A stretch of DNA of 64,000 bases from Argyresthia goedartella (lineage: Eukaryota > Arthropoda > Insecta > Lepidoptera > Argyresthiidae). The DNA is taken from the NCBI GenBank assembly GCA_949825045.1, contig OX463807.1:13913501-13977500 (forward strand), given 5' to 3'. This document shows, one piece after another, positions 1-11,937 of this stretch (positions are counted from its first letter, which is position 1; every line of letters starts with the position of its first letter). Below the pieces are notes generated by a model. The model saw nothing but the letters and a program-made list of their open reading frames with translations. It was not told where the DNA came from and ran no database searches. The position numbers and the translations under genes were made by a program.

Positions 1-1689
1 TGCAATTGAGTACTTATCAACATTCCATACGGTATTCTTTTTGCCACAATGAACAAATCAAACTTATTTACCTTTCTTTCAAAATAACACTATCTTTCTT
101 GTCCATACAAAATACGACTTTCCTATGTAGTTCGTAATTAAATATCTCGTCTCCTTCGCCTTAAACACTGCCATAAAAAATCAACATGCTGAGATATCTA
201 AAAACTTACATAATCACTCTTCTACTTAACTCATCTCTAGACAACAAAATGTCATAGTCATACATAAATAAACAAATCAATCTTTCCTTAAACATCACTT
301 TCTGTTCCGATCAAACATCTTTCAATATACTAAATATTATCAGCATCCTGTAATAATAATAAAAAAACATCATACATTCATTATACATCATCATTTTCAC
401 AAACTTTCAATGTAATCCCACCCCCACCAATGCAATTTTAACCTTGGTATCTATTTAACATCCATACGGTTCAATACTTAATTTATCTGCTGAACTCTAA
501 ACAAACATCCATCACCACGTACGGTTTCTAATGAATTCATTATCATTACTGTTGCTCATCTGCACCTGTAATAAGAGCTGGTAGGCACGTCACGATCCAT
601 TTTTGTTAGAACTAAAACAAATTCTCGGTGGTCCCCTAATTTGGTACTCTGTTGTTAACTGTATTTTATTGCACCGCGTTACATGCAAATATGGTTTGAA
701 TACGTATTAACTGGATATGTTACTAAGGAAATTATTGTAAATACTTTACAATTTAAAATTATAAATTCACTGGAAAAAATACACACAAACATACGCCACA
801 CAATCAATGTCATCCTTTAACTCATTCTACATCAAATTAAATTATTTAAAAAAAGTGTAGTTCTTGTCGTCAACCCTTTACAAATTAATCTGAGTTATTT
901 AATAAGTACACCATATTCAGGGGTGTAAAGTAAATACTACAAATCATTTATAAAATACTTACTTAAATATTCAATTTCTATTCGATAATTATTTTTCTTT
1001 TATATCCAAATTAACAATTTCCGTCATTATTATTTAACACACAAAACAACATCTGATAAAATAAATCAAATTAACTCGCATAAAATGTATAATTCATTGA
1101 AATGGAATTGGATAAAATTGGTCACGACTCACTCATGAAGACTTCACGTGGTGCCTATCATTCCTACTGCGTGGTACTGCAGCTCATCACTCCGGGACAA
1201 CATCTCCCAGCTGCTCCTCATCGGACCCGTACATTGTACAGCGTACAATTCGCCCTGCGCCCTGCGTCACACATCATCTAGGCTTGCACAGATCTCCCGG
1301 CACCCGGCAGGAATCCTCTTTATAATTTAGGTTTTTAGGTAATTTGGTTTTTAATTTGGTTACTGGTTCTGCTTTTGGTTCTAGTTTTATTTTGCGGTCT
1401 TCTTAATTTTGTAGATATATAATTTTTATGTAATTTTAATCTTAATCCATTATTTTATCTATTTAAGTAGTTCCTTATATATTGAATCTATTAACAGTTT
1501 ATTTATATGTATAAAGGTATAATTTTCTTACTGTAGTTATTTAGGTATGATTTTAGCACTTTTTGTCCTTTTCACATTTTATTTCACATAAATATGCCAT
1601 TCGGCGCAGCACTGCCTCTTAGGGCAGGCTGGCCTGGCAAGGTCACCATGTAGGGATGGGCCTATGGGATGTAGTGAGAGACGTGTTTG
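1..1689. other. AT-rich intergenic DNA, nothing recognised
   Basis: I see no reading frame with recognisable motifs, no tandem array and no terminal repeats here. Short frames, such as one at 1148-1330, look like chance and carry no family motif. Confidence 0.6.
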
Positions 1690-2307
1690 TTGGTTCAAAG
1701 ACGGGCGTTTATTGACTAAGGTTGGACACAGACATTGGTTATTATAGAGACGTATCGGCTAAAGGTGGTGACACACTACAAGGTCTTCGCTTTCGGCATT
1801 CTAACCTGGGATATATTCTTCCTAAAGCCTCTGGGTATGGTTTTCTTGGCTGTTCGGATGATTATGTTGATAAATGTAAACATGGGTGGGTGTGCTGTGG
1901 TGGACTTGACTAAGGCCTCTTGGCGTTAGGTGGTTTGTAGACATTTATAAGGGTGAAGTCATCAACTTTTATAGCAATGGTAAAAATCTGGTTGTCATCA
2001 TTTGCGTTTAGAAGTTGGACACCGCTGAGGGAGGATCTCGCGTATGTGGCTATGCCGTATTGGCGGTGATGGAGAGCCTTTACTAAGTTATAACCCGGGA
2101 TCTGGCCCCTCCTGTCGAGATCTGTCGTGTCTTTAGTGTTTCCTGAAAGTGTACGATGTCAATCTTTTGGTCGTTTAATGTCCTAATTAAGAAGTCACAT
2201 TTTGAGGCGCTTATGCCTTCTATGTTCAGCTGCAGGATGCGGACGGATGGTCCAACATTCTTGCTCGTTGGGCTCTGAGAAGAGCCTTTTAGATTTGTAG
2301 TAACCAT
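1690..2307 (-). pseudogene. Decayed LINE endonuclease (APE type) fragment
   Basis: Read on the minus strand from the ATG at 2307, 74 codons contain RILQLNIEGIS and DIVHFQET. These correspond to the first strands and the catalytic-glutamate motif of the apurinic-type endonuclease at the start of non-LTR retrotransposon ORF2. After a frame break near 2083, minus-strand reading resumes over about 1930-2065 with GIATYARSSL and INVYKPPNAKRP, the next conserved blocks of the same domain. Beyond that, stops accumulate. No reverse transcriptase follows, so this is a small inactive fragment. The motifs are seen in translation. The family is from general knowledge and the clade is unresolved. Confidence 0.7.
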
Positions 2308-3870
2308 TTTAAGGTTATGATATCTTCTTAGTGAAACCTATTTGCCTATGGTTTCTAGTTCGTTTAGCCCCACCCAGGGGACACGTGCAGGGTTTCGGTG
2401 GGTACACTCCTGCGGACGCGAACTAGAATCGTCCCCCCTAGCTTTAGTGTGTGGTATATTAGAGTAAATTAGTTGGAGTATTTATCCTTGCGGTCCTTGC
2501 CTGATTGCGTTGGCTAGTAGATATGGGATGTAAAGCAGTGATGAATTAAATCTTCGATCGAACATAATATATTAGCCGAAGCAGAGTGAAGGGACATTTG
2601 TAAGCACACACAATTTAGTGCAGCCCGCGTGAGGATATTGATAGATATAGGTAAAGCAAAGTCTTTAGCTGAACACCTAGATTGGTTTTATGAAAATGGC
2701 GTGCACATATATCTAAGTGCAGTAAAATATCTAATAACAAAATTAATTCCACTGTTTCGTACACTTTGATTTGTTTTCTAAATTAAAGTTAATTGCAATT
2801 TTATATAAATATCTTTAAGGGATGTAGGAACCAAGTATTTCCTTCGAACGTGAGCAACTCCCCCCTGACAGAGATATCGTTGGTACTGTAACATTCAGGT
2901 GTCAAAACGTGTAACAAAATCGTAAATACCCACTTTTCGTCACAAAACCATTAATCAACATTTTTTTCAATCGCGTTTCGTTTCATTCTTGCCAAATGAA
3001 TCAGATAATCCATTGATCACATCGTACTTATTTTTAAGGGAATAATGAAAGAAACCAAAACGAGGATATGAGTACAATTTAGTAGTCAAACAAGTAGGAT
3101 TATTATAAAAATAAATTACCCGACTGCATTTTCTATCAATACCAAACACAAACTCATAATGCACCTGGTTCTGCACTTGGAGTATGGACAATGGAAGTAG
3201 TCGCACCAATAACCCAAGGAACCTAGATTTATATTTTGCCTCTGTGCTGTCTAAAATACCTGTAAAATAAAACATAACGCTTATCATACGAAATAATTAT
3301 ATTAAGAATTAGGAAACAGACTTTTTTGTTTCAGTCAGTCGCTTCCGTTTCCCACATTCGTTCAGCTTGGACCGGCCTCGAAAGACAGTGTTGTCAATAC
3401 GTAAAAACCAAATGATACGATTTAAGTTCCGAGAAAAAAATAGGTGTACTACGTCGTTGTTTTTATAAATTCTTTTCTCGGAAATTTATAAAACATTATT
3501 ATCTTTGGAATAGATATGGTTTTAAGTGACACGAGTCTTTTAATTTTGTTTAAAAATATACTACTGAGTCCAATGATATATTTTACAATGGTATCACTGC
3601 CGCATTTTTTTTTCGTCAGCTAATGAAACAATAGATTTTAGAAAATGTTGAATAACGCCAGCACGGCACCGGCACCGGTTGCCGGCGAAGTAAAAATGTA
3701 AGGAATTTAGGGCATGTTTGTCAAATTAATTATAATAAGTATTAGTAGTTACACAAACAAGAACAAATAACTAGATACTATTAATCTACCCAAGCGGCAC
3801 AGGCACCGGCATAGTGGAAAAACAGGGTACCGGCAGTGGCCGGTGTCGGTGCCGGGCCGGCATATAAAAA
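2308..3870. other. Intergenic DNA, nothing firm
   Basis: There is no supported gene. Minus-strand sequence at about 2310-2440 may be the ORF1 end of the same decayed LINE, but no family motif is clear. Around 3660-3860 the motif GGCACCGGCACCGG recurs in a GC-rich patch. The minus-strand frame at 2967-3287 matches no family I know. Confidence 0.4.
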
Positions 3871-4279
3871 AACCGGTCAAGTGCGAGTCTAAATCGCGCA
3901 CGAAGGGTTCCGTACCACCGTTCAATGGAAGCGATGGTGTGGAGTGAATAGTTTGGATTTTACACAGCAAAATATTGTTTACAAAGTTATTGGTGCGGTT
4001 ACTTTCACACTCCATGTACGTAACCAGGTGCATCCATAAGTTTGTATGTGGTATTGTTGTATGGGAGCCCCCTTAAATATTTATTTTATCCTGTTTTTTA
4101 GTATTTGTTGTTATAGCGGCAACAGAAATACTTACATAATCTGTGAAAATTTCAACTCTTTAGCTAGCTAGGTTCTTGAGATACAGCCTGGTGACAGACG
4201 GACGGACGGACGGACGGACAGCGAAGTCTTAGTAATAGGGTCCCGTTTGGAACCCTTCGGGTACTACGGAACCCTAAAA
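3871..4279 (+). repeat. Dispersed lepidopteran repeat with GGGTTCCGTACC ends
   Basis: The element starts with AAACCGGTCAAGTGCGAGTC, then GGGTTCCGTACC, and ends with TACGGAACCCTAAAAA, so the inner ends are inverted repeats. A tetranucleotide array (GGAC)n lies near 4196-4220. A second copy at 28951-29257 shares the same start, the same internal block (GTGAATAGTTTGGATTTTACA...) and the same end, which shows it is a mobile or dispersed family. I recognise this as a very common lepidopteran repeat, but I do not assign it to a transposon class. It has no coding capacity. Confidence 0.75.
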
Positions 4280-4349
4280 AACGCCTAATGTAAAAAGCTC
4301 AGAACAAAACCGGAGAAAGTCATTTGACTTTCTAATTATTCAATATGCC

Positions 4350-4605
4350 TATTATTAGAGGAGGAAATCTTCCTTACACAAAATCGAACCACTACTAAGC
4401 TCAACATGGCTTGTGTTACGGATACTAGACGACGATATATTTAACAGAGATAAATTCATAAGTATATATATAGAAAACATCCAAGACTAAGAAATAAATA
4501 TTCATGCTCATCACACAAATATTTGCCCTCACCGGTATTCGAACCCAGGACCATCAGCTTCATAGGCAGGGTCACTACCCGCTAGGCTAAACCAGTTGGC
4601 AAATG
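4350..4605 (-). mobile_element. tRNA-derived SINE
   Basis: On the minus strand the first 85 bases from about 4604 down contain a pol III A box (TAGCCTAGCGGG) and B box (GGTTCGAATACC) at tRNA-like spacing. They are followed by a non-tRNA body (GATGAGCATGAATATTT ... ACACAAGCCATGTTGAGC) of the kind common in lepidopteran SINEs. The head would not fold as a clean tRNA, so it is not annotated as a tRNA gene. The body runs to about 4350, and I cannot define the 3' tail precisely. Confidence 0.75.
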
Positions 4606-4609
4606 TGTA

Positions 4610-4613
<4 letters not shown>

Positions 4614-4676
<63 letters not shown>
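4614..4676. repeat. (TA)n microsatellite
   Basis: An uninterrupted run of TA dinucleotides, about 30 units, directly abuts the tRNA-like head of the SINE. Confidence 0.95.
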
Positions 4677-4679
<3 letters not shown>

Positions 4680-6691
4680 TAATTATAATGTGGCTTGTGA
4701 TGCCTTCCACAATACTATGAAAAAATGCATCGAAATAAATTGTTTTCTTTGATATAGGTGGTTTTTATAGACGCGTTAGAAAGAAGAGATATTATTTTGT
4801 CGAACTCCTTTTAGCTTTGTAGGACTTGAGGAAGTAAGTACCCTAAGAATTTTGATGATCATCAGTGAGTGAGTCAGTAAATTATAAGAGATATACTATT
4901 GAAACTTTCTATGTATAATAAGCCCACTACTGATATTATATCCCCAGAATTTAGTTTATTTGCTGTAATCGAGAACCAATTTGTGAGGGTTCAAAAAATT
5001 GTCGAAGTGCTTCGAGAAAAGGTAGGTAGTGCCCATACGCTTCGCTTGCTCGTCTTGGCCGGGGCACTGCCGTGCCCCCAGATACGGGACCGTCTTTGTT
5101 TCGTGCTTGAACTTCTTAGCTATATCCGCAGAGCGTGTTTAGTCGATGCGATTTTTCGTCGCGCCCTCCTCGCCGCACACGCAAAGAACCCGCACCGCAT
5201 ATGCCTAGCGCCCGCGCACACGTAAAGCGAAAAAGGAGAGGAGATTGACGGCTAGCTATGCCCCTTACAAAGAATTGTCACAATTACATTACGTCACTCC
5301 CGCTGTAGATGCGTCTTCGCACCAAACTGTCAGCGCGGACGCTACGCGTGCGCGATTAAAATCATACGACACGTAATCTGAGACTTAATAATTTGCAATA
5401 AAGGCACAAATTGTATGTAAGCTCATATAGCAAGGCGGTGACAGCGCTGGAGGCAAGCGCAAGTCGGGCGCGATGCTGGCGCGTCTTTCATCGTCTTTCT
5501 GAGGCCGTATGGTTATCTATCTATGTTGTATAGTAGGAATATATTCCTACCATAGAACATCTATCCTATCCTCATCCTATAGGGACAGGTTCGGATGGCA
5601 CTCGGGGAAGACATGCATGGTACCTACAAGTGTGTTTATCGCCCCCCATTGCCTATCTGATTATCCTCTTGTGTACCACCGACGTTGGCTAACGCCACTT
5701 TTCCGCTACAGGTTTTAAATTTTATGATTATGGCATAAGGTTCAATCATAATCATCATAATCATAATCATTTATTCATTAAACAACATAGTTGTATGTGA
5801 ACATTAATACACCAGAGTCTTAACTTTTATTTACAACACTTAAATTTAATCTAGTAGTAGAAGTAAAATTATTATGTTAAAAAGTTTAGTGATTTATATA
5901 TATTTAAAATGTACAAAATTAAAATTAAAAATAAAAGCCATCAAGGTCCAAAAGTACGAAAATCATAATTAATGTCGATTATGGAATTCATTCATAGCCA
6001 TGGACGTATAAAAAAGTCGGACGTAGTCTCGCTTACAACACAAGTGAGCCGCTCAGAGTGGGCCAGCTTGCTGTACGTACACGCCGTCAAGCACACATTA
6101 GTCGGCCATTATGCGCGCAGGCGTCAACAAAGGCGGTACGTTACCCGGAGAAATAAAAAGCAAACCAGCATGTCTTGCGTGGTAAAGTGGTGTAAAAACC
6201 GAAGTGACCGGGAGGTAATTGAATAAATAATCACTTATTTCCAATAAAAAATTAAAATCAATTTTCATTCATAAGAACAAAATAATTCAATGTCAAGTGA
6301 CAAGTCAAGTCAAGTGTTGTCAGTATTCACGTGAGCAAAATTTCCGAAAATATGGGAAAATACGGTATTATTAAGTTCAAATTATAATTCGATTATTTAT
6401 TTAAGCGAAGTTATTTTGGCAACGGTCAGTTGAATAAATATATTGGCAGTTCTTAAATTTTTCGTCAGATGAAAATTTGAACTTCGAAATTACTGGTCCG
6501 ATTTTTTGTACAATCGATATCTGGGGGCTCTGGTTATTTTAAAAAGGGGCCGCCATTTTGAACTTCGTATTGCATGGTCCGATTTGCTTCAAAATCAATA
6601 TCTAGGGAACTGGTTGGAGTCCAATTATGATTATTTATGATATATTCTCACTAAAATTTTAGAAAATAATGTTGGCGATGAAAGTGGTTTT
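4677..6691. other. Intergenic DNA with a simple-repeat tail
   Basis: No gene is supported. A plus-strand frame of 108 codons at 4899-5225 covers a GC-rich patch but has no motif I know. At about 5745-5775 an AATCAT-type simple repeat precedes AT-rich minus-strand sequence. This looks like the 3' tail of a decayed retroelement reading leftward to rightward on the minus strand, but no coding part remains. Confidence 0.4.
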
Positions 6692-6901
6692 ATGAACTTA
6701 GACTCTGAACACACTTTCGCCGGAACAGAACACAAAATAAATCTTATTGAAAAAATAACGGAAAAATATTTAACGATTCGGCTTCACCACATTTCAAAAT
6801 TAGGAGATACTCAAGAACCTCTCAAAGTAAAAGACACTATTATAAAAAACTTACTCAGCATTTGGGATGTTAATTACTTTTACAGCAGTCATAAACGGTA
6901 G
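6692..6901 (+). pseudogene. Possible transposase C-terminal fragment
   Basis: Sixty-nine codons include EKYLTIRLHHISK, which resembles the C-terminal block of THAP/P-element-like transposases as I remember that family. There is no upstream domain and no terminal repeat, and the flanking sequence is non-coding. This is a weak suggestion. It could be an unrelated chance frame. Confidence 0.25.
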
Positions 6902-7012
6902 GAACAGTAAAATTTTGAACAATTGGGATGATGCACGTTAGCCAAGTTATATGCCGGCCGGCCAAAGCGGCTGTCCGCCATTTTACCCGAAGGCGATGAA
7001 GAGGATGTTTTA

Positions 7013-7735
7013 ATGGACACGGAGCAACTGGGACTTCCTAACGAATTGCGGAACCAAATCCTAGCTGACATAAGGCGTGAAATAAGAGAAATTATCCGTG
7101 ACGAGCTCCAGCGAACGCTGAAGTTCTACTCGGATAAGATCGACGACTTTCAAGAAAAAATCGATGAACGAGGACGAAATTCAAACTATAACTCACCAGT
7201 ACTACGATATTAACAACAAATATAAAAACATAAATTTAAAATACGAGGCAACAGCACAGAGGATCAACCTCCTGGAACAGAATCTCATTGTAAATAACTT
7301 GGAGATATGTGTCATCCCAAGAAAGGACAACGAGAACCTGCATGAAGTAGTTACGAAGATTGCAGTAAAAATTCACCAAAAACCCAATGACATCATCAAT
7401 GTTTACAGGAAATGTAGCCGCCCAACATCCACGCAAAAAATTCATCCTCCGCTGGTGGTCACTCTTCGAGATGGAATGCGAGGAGCACTACCGTCATCGC
7501 GTCTGACCTGGGGCTCGAGGGTGAGTCCAGGGTCTATCTCCGTGAGGCCCTCACTCCTGCTACCACGCATCTGCTGTGGAAGGCCAAAACCGACCTTAAG
7601 ATGACCAAAAAGTTTAAATATGTGTGGTGCAAGCGTGGTGTAGTGCTTATAAAAAAGATGATAGTGAAAAAGCCATTGTTGTGAAGTGTGTACAGGATGT
7701 GGAGAAATGGTCGCGCGACCGTGAGTAAACTTCGC
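7013..7735 (+). pseudogene. LINE A ORF1 (FP25K-like nucleic-acid chaperone), frameshifted
   Basis: The first frame starts with ATG at 7013 and encodes a charged helical segment (IREIIRDELQRTLKFYSDKIDDF). A frame change near 7165-7190 continues as EIQTITHQYYDINNKYKN and RINLLEQNLIVNNLEI, a coiled coil followed by an RNA-binding-like domain. A second frame change near 7465 continues with ASDLGLEGESRVY, LTPATTHLLWKAK and FKYVWCKRG to a stop near 7727. This order matches LINE ORF1 proteins related to baculoviral FP25K, which bind the element RNA. At least two frameshifts make it non-functional. Confidence 0.65.
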
Positions 7736-7827
7736 CCTCTTTGTACTATATCAAACTATAATATAAATAATAATTAAAAGAGCTTGATACAGACAAAAGT
7801 ATTTGTGAAGGAACCTTAAGGAATTGG

Positions 7828-8286
7828 AATGCATTTACCCAGTCCATTCCATTTAATAAAAAAAGTATTTTAACCTTACATGTCAACATACGATCTTTAT
7901 TAAAAAACTTCTCGCATTTGGAATATATTGTATCAGATAGCCGTATCAAAATTGATCTCATAGTTTTAACTGAAGCTAACATAAAAGAAAACTGTAAATC
8001 CTTGTTTCAACTAGATAACTACACAATGTATAGAAACTTAAGACTACATAAAAAGGGTGGTGGTGTCATACTGTATATACACAATAGCCTTAACTTCATT
8101 CAGACAGAACGGAATTCCTTGTACTTTGAATCTATTATGGGTGAAATTGTAAATGGCGATAACTACAAGTTAGGCATTTGTGCCATCTATAGACCGCCCG
8201 ATAAAGACCAAAAACGATTTATTAGAGATATAAGCACTTATCTTAAGAAATACTGTACTCGCCAGGATCTTTTATTAATAGGTGAT
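7828..8286 (+). pseudogene. LINE A ORF2, endonuclease N-terminal half
   Basis: The frame reads ILTLHVNIRSLLKNF, then DLIVLTEANI (catalytic-glutamate block), GGGVILYIHNSL and ICAIYRPP, and ends with LLLIGD at 8286. These are consecutive APE endonuclease motifs. The frame is open upstream of the first internal ATG-like codon, so the true start lies before 7918. The last six bases run straight into the BEL 5' LTR. The matching second half, beginning INIDLKL, is found at 23478. Confidence 0.85.
8282..8286. repeat. Target-site duplication GTGAT, left copy
   Basis: GTGAT immediately precedes the BEL 5' LTR and recurs immediately after the 3' LTR at 23473-23477. Five bases is the usual length for BEL/Pao integration. 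Removing one copy plus the element restores the LINE A frame exactly. Confidence 0.9.
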
Positions 8287-8814
8287 TGTTTAATATTTAT
8301 GCTTCGGAACGCACCTTTTTTTTGTTGCGCGATCGGACCGCGAGTGATCGGAACGGAACTAGCTAGCTGTCACTTGCATAGAAACGAAATGACGAGTTAG
8401 AGGTTAACTTTTGCACATGGGAAAAAGTCGGCGCCAGCATCGGGAAGCTTGGCTGAATGTTAATTATAATAATCACGGAACAATCGTCGGGAAATAAGTA
8501 GATTTCTCGTCATCGGAGTGAGTGCTTCGTGCTTTGAAAGGTTGAAGTGATTCGGTGATCAATTCGTCGCGTTCGGATAGCGACCCTTGTGTCGGCAAGC
8601 ATCACGACGGCGACATCAGCGGGCTGCGACGAGAGTAAGATTCGACTCCCAACACCCCCCACCCTGGTGTTCCTCATCCTGCATTCCTGCCTCGAATTGA
8701 GCTTTCGAATACCAGTCGACGGCGTCAAGGTCAGTACTGCTTTGTGACATTCCAATGAAAAACAACCCTACCAAGATTCCACGCCCTGTCGGTTAAGGCG
8801 TGGAATTTTAAACA
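8287..8814 (+). repeat. BEL 5' LTR
   Basis: Starts TGTTTAATATTTATG and ends TTTTAAACA; the matching 3' LTR is 22946-23472. It presumably carries the promoter and polyadenylation signals of the element, but I cannot pinpoint them. Confidence 0.92.
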
Positions 8815-9519
8815 CTTTGGTAGCAGAGGCGCGGTTTCTCAGTAGGAAATCGATTCACGGACGGTTGTAGGGTTGTTTTTTTGCCACATTGAGCTGGGAG
8901 AGCGTGGGTACCTCAGATTGGTCGGCAATCATTTTGTGAGTGAGTCTTGGTCGGTATACCATAATTTAGGTTCATTTTCGGTTAGTGAACGTATAATTGA
9001 CGATTTAGTTAACAATTATTATAAAATTGTAGTCGGAAACTACTTGGTGTGCATAAGGAACAGTCATTCGGTCGGACTATAGTATTGCAGTTGGGTCCTA
9101 TAGTATTGCAGTGTTATTTCGGTTTGCAGAGCAGGGTCAGGCTATTTAAGGGGTATTAAGCTGATTTTGCTGACCTCAGGAGAAGTGCAGGTCATATCGG
9201 AAAGGCCACTTCTAGAAGGTTCACGGCTACCTACACTATATTAAAAATAGTTTATTTTTATAATACATTTTTGTGTGTTATTTTGTATTGTGCTTTATGG
9301 TGACATTCTCTAATTGATTTAGAGTGTATAGTTATAAGGTGTAAGTCCACAGAGCGACCATATTAAATATTTTTTAGGATTTAATTGTTTTAGTGGTTGC
9401 CTTAGTTTTGACAACTTAGTTTTAATTTCTGTGCCCAGCGCTGACGGGCAAGTGCTGGTCTCTGGCTATACTTAGTTCGGTAGTGAAGTATAAGACCAGA
9501 ATCTATTAAATCGGTCAAC
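8815..9519 (+). promoter_or_regulatory. BEL leader with candidate primer-binding site
   Basis: The untranslated leader begins CTTTGGTAGCAGAGGCGCGG directly after the LTR. TGGTAGCAGAGG starts with the TGG expected of a primer-binding site complementary to a tRNA CCA end. I cannot name the donor tRNA. No reading frame of note precedes the gag ATG at 9520. Confidence 0.5.
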
Positions 9520-10895
9520 ATGGCACCTTCGCCCTTGACGGTACTGCGGCATGGTGTCCGGGAGGAAAAGAGATGGCTCGCCCATACTCATAAATATGTG
9601 GAGCGACCGGACATGGATGATGTCCTGCTCAAGCGTGTGGAGGACGCAATGACACGCGTCGGGAAGGTGTGTCGGCTGGCTGCGGAGGCTGAAGCTCTCG
9701 GGCTTACTGATGAAGCCTCGGTGGCTGCAGTGAAACAGCTCTGCGCGGATGCTGACCAAGCGATGGAATGCTTGGGTGACATCGAGCGTCGCGCGGAGAA
9801 AATTAAGCGGTCGCGAAGAAATGACCGTGGGGAGGGTAACGGAGACCCACCCCCGAAGGGTGTTGTTGGACGGCTGCCACACCTGGAGATTCCGGCCTTC
9901 AGTGGGGCAATTGATGAGTGGCCGACCTTCATTAATTTATTTGATAGTTTGGGCCACGGTCGGGACGACCTGGACAACGCCTACAAGTTGGCCCAACTAT
10001 TGATGGCTCTGCGGGGTGAACCGAAGGAGTTGGTCGGTCACCTAACGGTCACGGCGGGCAATTATGAGATAGCCAGGTCCATATTGTTTGACCGCTACCA
10101 ACACAAACGGCGGTTGGTTGATGCGCAGCTGGGGAAGCTGTTTAGCATCCCTAGAGTAACCCGGGATGTTGACATCCGAGTACAGGTGCTCAACCCTGTG
10201 CTGGTGGCCACTAAGGCACTTCAAAACCTTGGTTTTCCGGTAGACCAATGGTCATACATTGTTTTGTATATGGTTTTGTCACGGTTGCCTGCAGCTGTTC
10301 AAAGTCGGTTTGAACAGCTGCATGGGGGCAGTAGCACGGAACTGCCCACGCTCGTCCAATTGACGGATTTTTTGGAGGGTGAATGTAGGCGATGTGATAC
10401 ACTGGACACGGAGGCCAGTGTGCAGCGCCAACCCGCGCGGATGCGGGAGGGGCCGCGCCCCCCGCCGCCACGGGGGGGAGGGAGGTCGAAACAATTTGGC
10501 GTTTTGAATGCCGCGCCGTCGGGTGACAGCTGTGTGCACTGCGAAAGTGCCGGTCATGACGTGACCAGTTGCGCCAAATTTAAGGCGCTCGGAGTAGCTG
10601 CCCGCAGGTCTTCCGTTACCGATTGTGTTTCGGTTGTTTGGGGCCGCACACGCTGAGCGAGTGCTCGCGCGCGTTCCCCTGTGAGTGCTGTGGTGGCAAG
10701 CACCACATAGTGTTGTGCCTGAATCAGTCAGGCCCTTCGGACGGTCACCAGGGCCGGACTCAGGTTGGTCGGCCACAGGGCCCAACCAGGGCCGGACCCA
10801 GTCCCCCTCCGGGCAACGGGAGTCACCAAGGGGGGACTGGGGTACCCGCGGACGGGACCCCCCCCCCGAGGGGAAAGGGGCAGCGCGGGGGGTAA
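9520..10895 (+). pseudogene. BEL gag polyprotein, one frameshift
   Basis: From the ATG at 9520, 378 codons contain a helical N-terminal region (about residues 20-100). This is followed by the BEL gag core that includes LEIPAFSGAIDEWPTF and WSYIVLYMVLSRLP (DUF1759-like), a proline/glycine/arginine-rich linker, and a first zinc knuckle CVHCESAGHDVTSC. The frame shifts by one base near 10615-10623. The other frame continues with CFGCLGPHTLSEC and CECCGGKHHIVLC, two further knuckles, and stops at 10895. Three zinc knuckles for RNA packaging are normal for BEL gag. The frameshift would remove the last two. Confidence 0.85.
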
Positions 10896-11360
10896 CATGC
10901 GGGATAGCCGGGGTTCGGTCGCCGCTGTCCACGGTCAGCGAGGACTTCGGGCCGCTGGCTCACAGCGTGTTACGGGCGGGTGTCAGATGGCACCTATGAG
11001 TAGCGCGAAGGCTGGGAGTCCACCACCTTCAGCGCCACCCTGCCCGTCGCTCTGGGAGGCGAACAGGGAGGCGAACAGTCGGATGTCGCCCCCATTCCTA
11101 GAGCGCCCCAGGTTGGATCCGCTCTCCCCCATTCATCCACGGTGCGCACCGGGCACACCGTACACCGTCCGGTATGATCGGATACCGGGACAGCGAGGGG
11201 CCTATTATACGGGTTGGGACCCCTTGACGCACATACGGTCTGATATGCCGGTTGCATATCAGCAGCCTTGTTACTCCAAGGCCGACGGAGGTCTGAGCGG
11301 GTTCGGATCCCGCGGAGGTTCCCGCTAGGGACACGTCGCCCACTTACAGGGTGCCGCCAC
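10896..11360 (+). pseudogene. BEL gag-protease linker, GC-rich
   Basis: GC-rich DNA links the last zinc knuckle to the protease. All three frames are interrupted or carry low-complexity sequence, so I cannot say which frame was used. The contrast with the AT-rich surroundings is strong and belongs to this element alone. Confidence 0.4.
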
Positions 11361-11931
11361 TCCACAGACGGTCATGCTCCCCACAGCCTCTGTGATAGCG
11401 TGGAGTTCGGACGGCAAATCATGTGTGGCACGAGCACTATTGGACTCGGGGGCCCAGGGGTGCTAAGTCTCGTGCAACCTTGTAAGACGGTTGGGCATTT
11501 CGGTAAGGGAGTATCCACATTCCATTCGGGGAATTGGGAACACGGAAGTCGGTTCCGTTAAGGGAGTATGTCGGATTACTCTCTCGTCACGGGTGGATTC
11601 ATTGGTGAATCTGACGGTCACGGCATTAGTCATGCCTAATGTGATGGGCTCACACCCTCACGTACGGTTGTCGCCCTCGGTGCGACAGTTGGTCGCTGGG
11701 TTGTCACTGGCTGACCCGGAGTTCGATATTCCAGGCCCAGTAGACATTTTATTGTGTGTCGATGCCTTGGGATACCTGTTAGTGCCAGGTGTCCACGTGT
11801 TGCAGGCGACTGGTCTGGTTTCGGTCAACACCAGACTGGGCCATGCGGTAATGGGTCCGGTCATGCCGGCTGCCCCACGCCTAGCGACTAGTAGTCCCTT
11901 ATTCGGTTCTGTACTCTCGGAGGTGATATAG
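11361..11931 (+). pseudogene. BEL protease region, frameshifted
   Basis: In one frame CVARALLDSGAQG at about 11427-11460 gives the DSG aspartic-protease motif of Pao/BEL (peptidase A17 type), followed at once by a stop. From 11491 another frame runs 146 codons (VDSLVNLTVTALVMP, FDIPGPVDILLCVDALGYLL) in the style of the region between protease and reverse transcriptase. The annotated start there is TTG, so it is not a real start. The protease would cleave the polyprotein if intact. Confidence 0.7.
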
Positions 11932-11937
11932 AAGTTT

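Noticed and set aside
4899..5225. A 108-codon GC-rich ORF as a small gene
   Set aside because: No motif, no conserved neighbour and no splice or promoter context that I can support.
9472..11365. Several antisense and alternate-frame ORFs over the BEL gag and linker
   Set aside because: The GC-rich BEL sequence keeps other frames open by chance. The sense frames carry the zinc knuckles and gag core.
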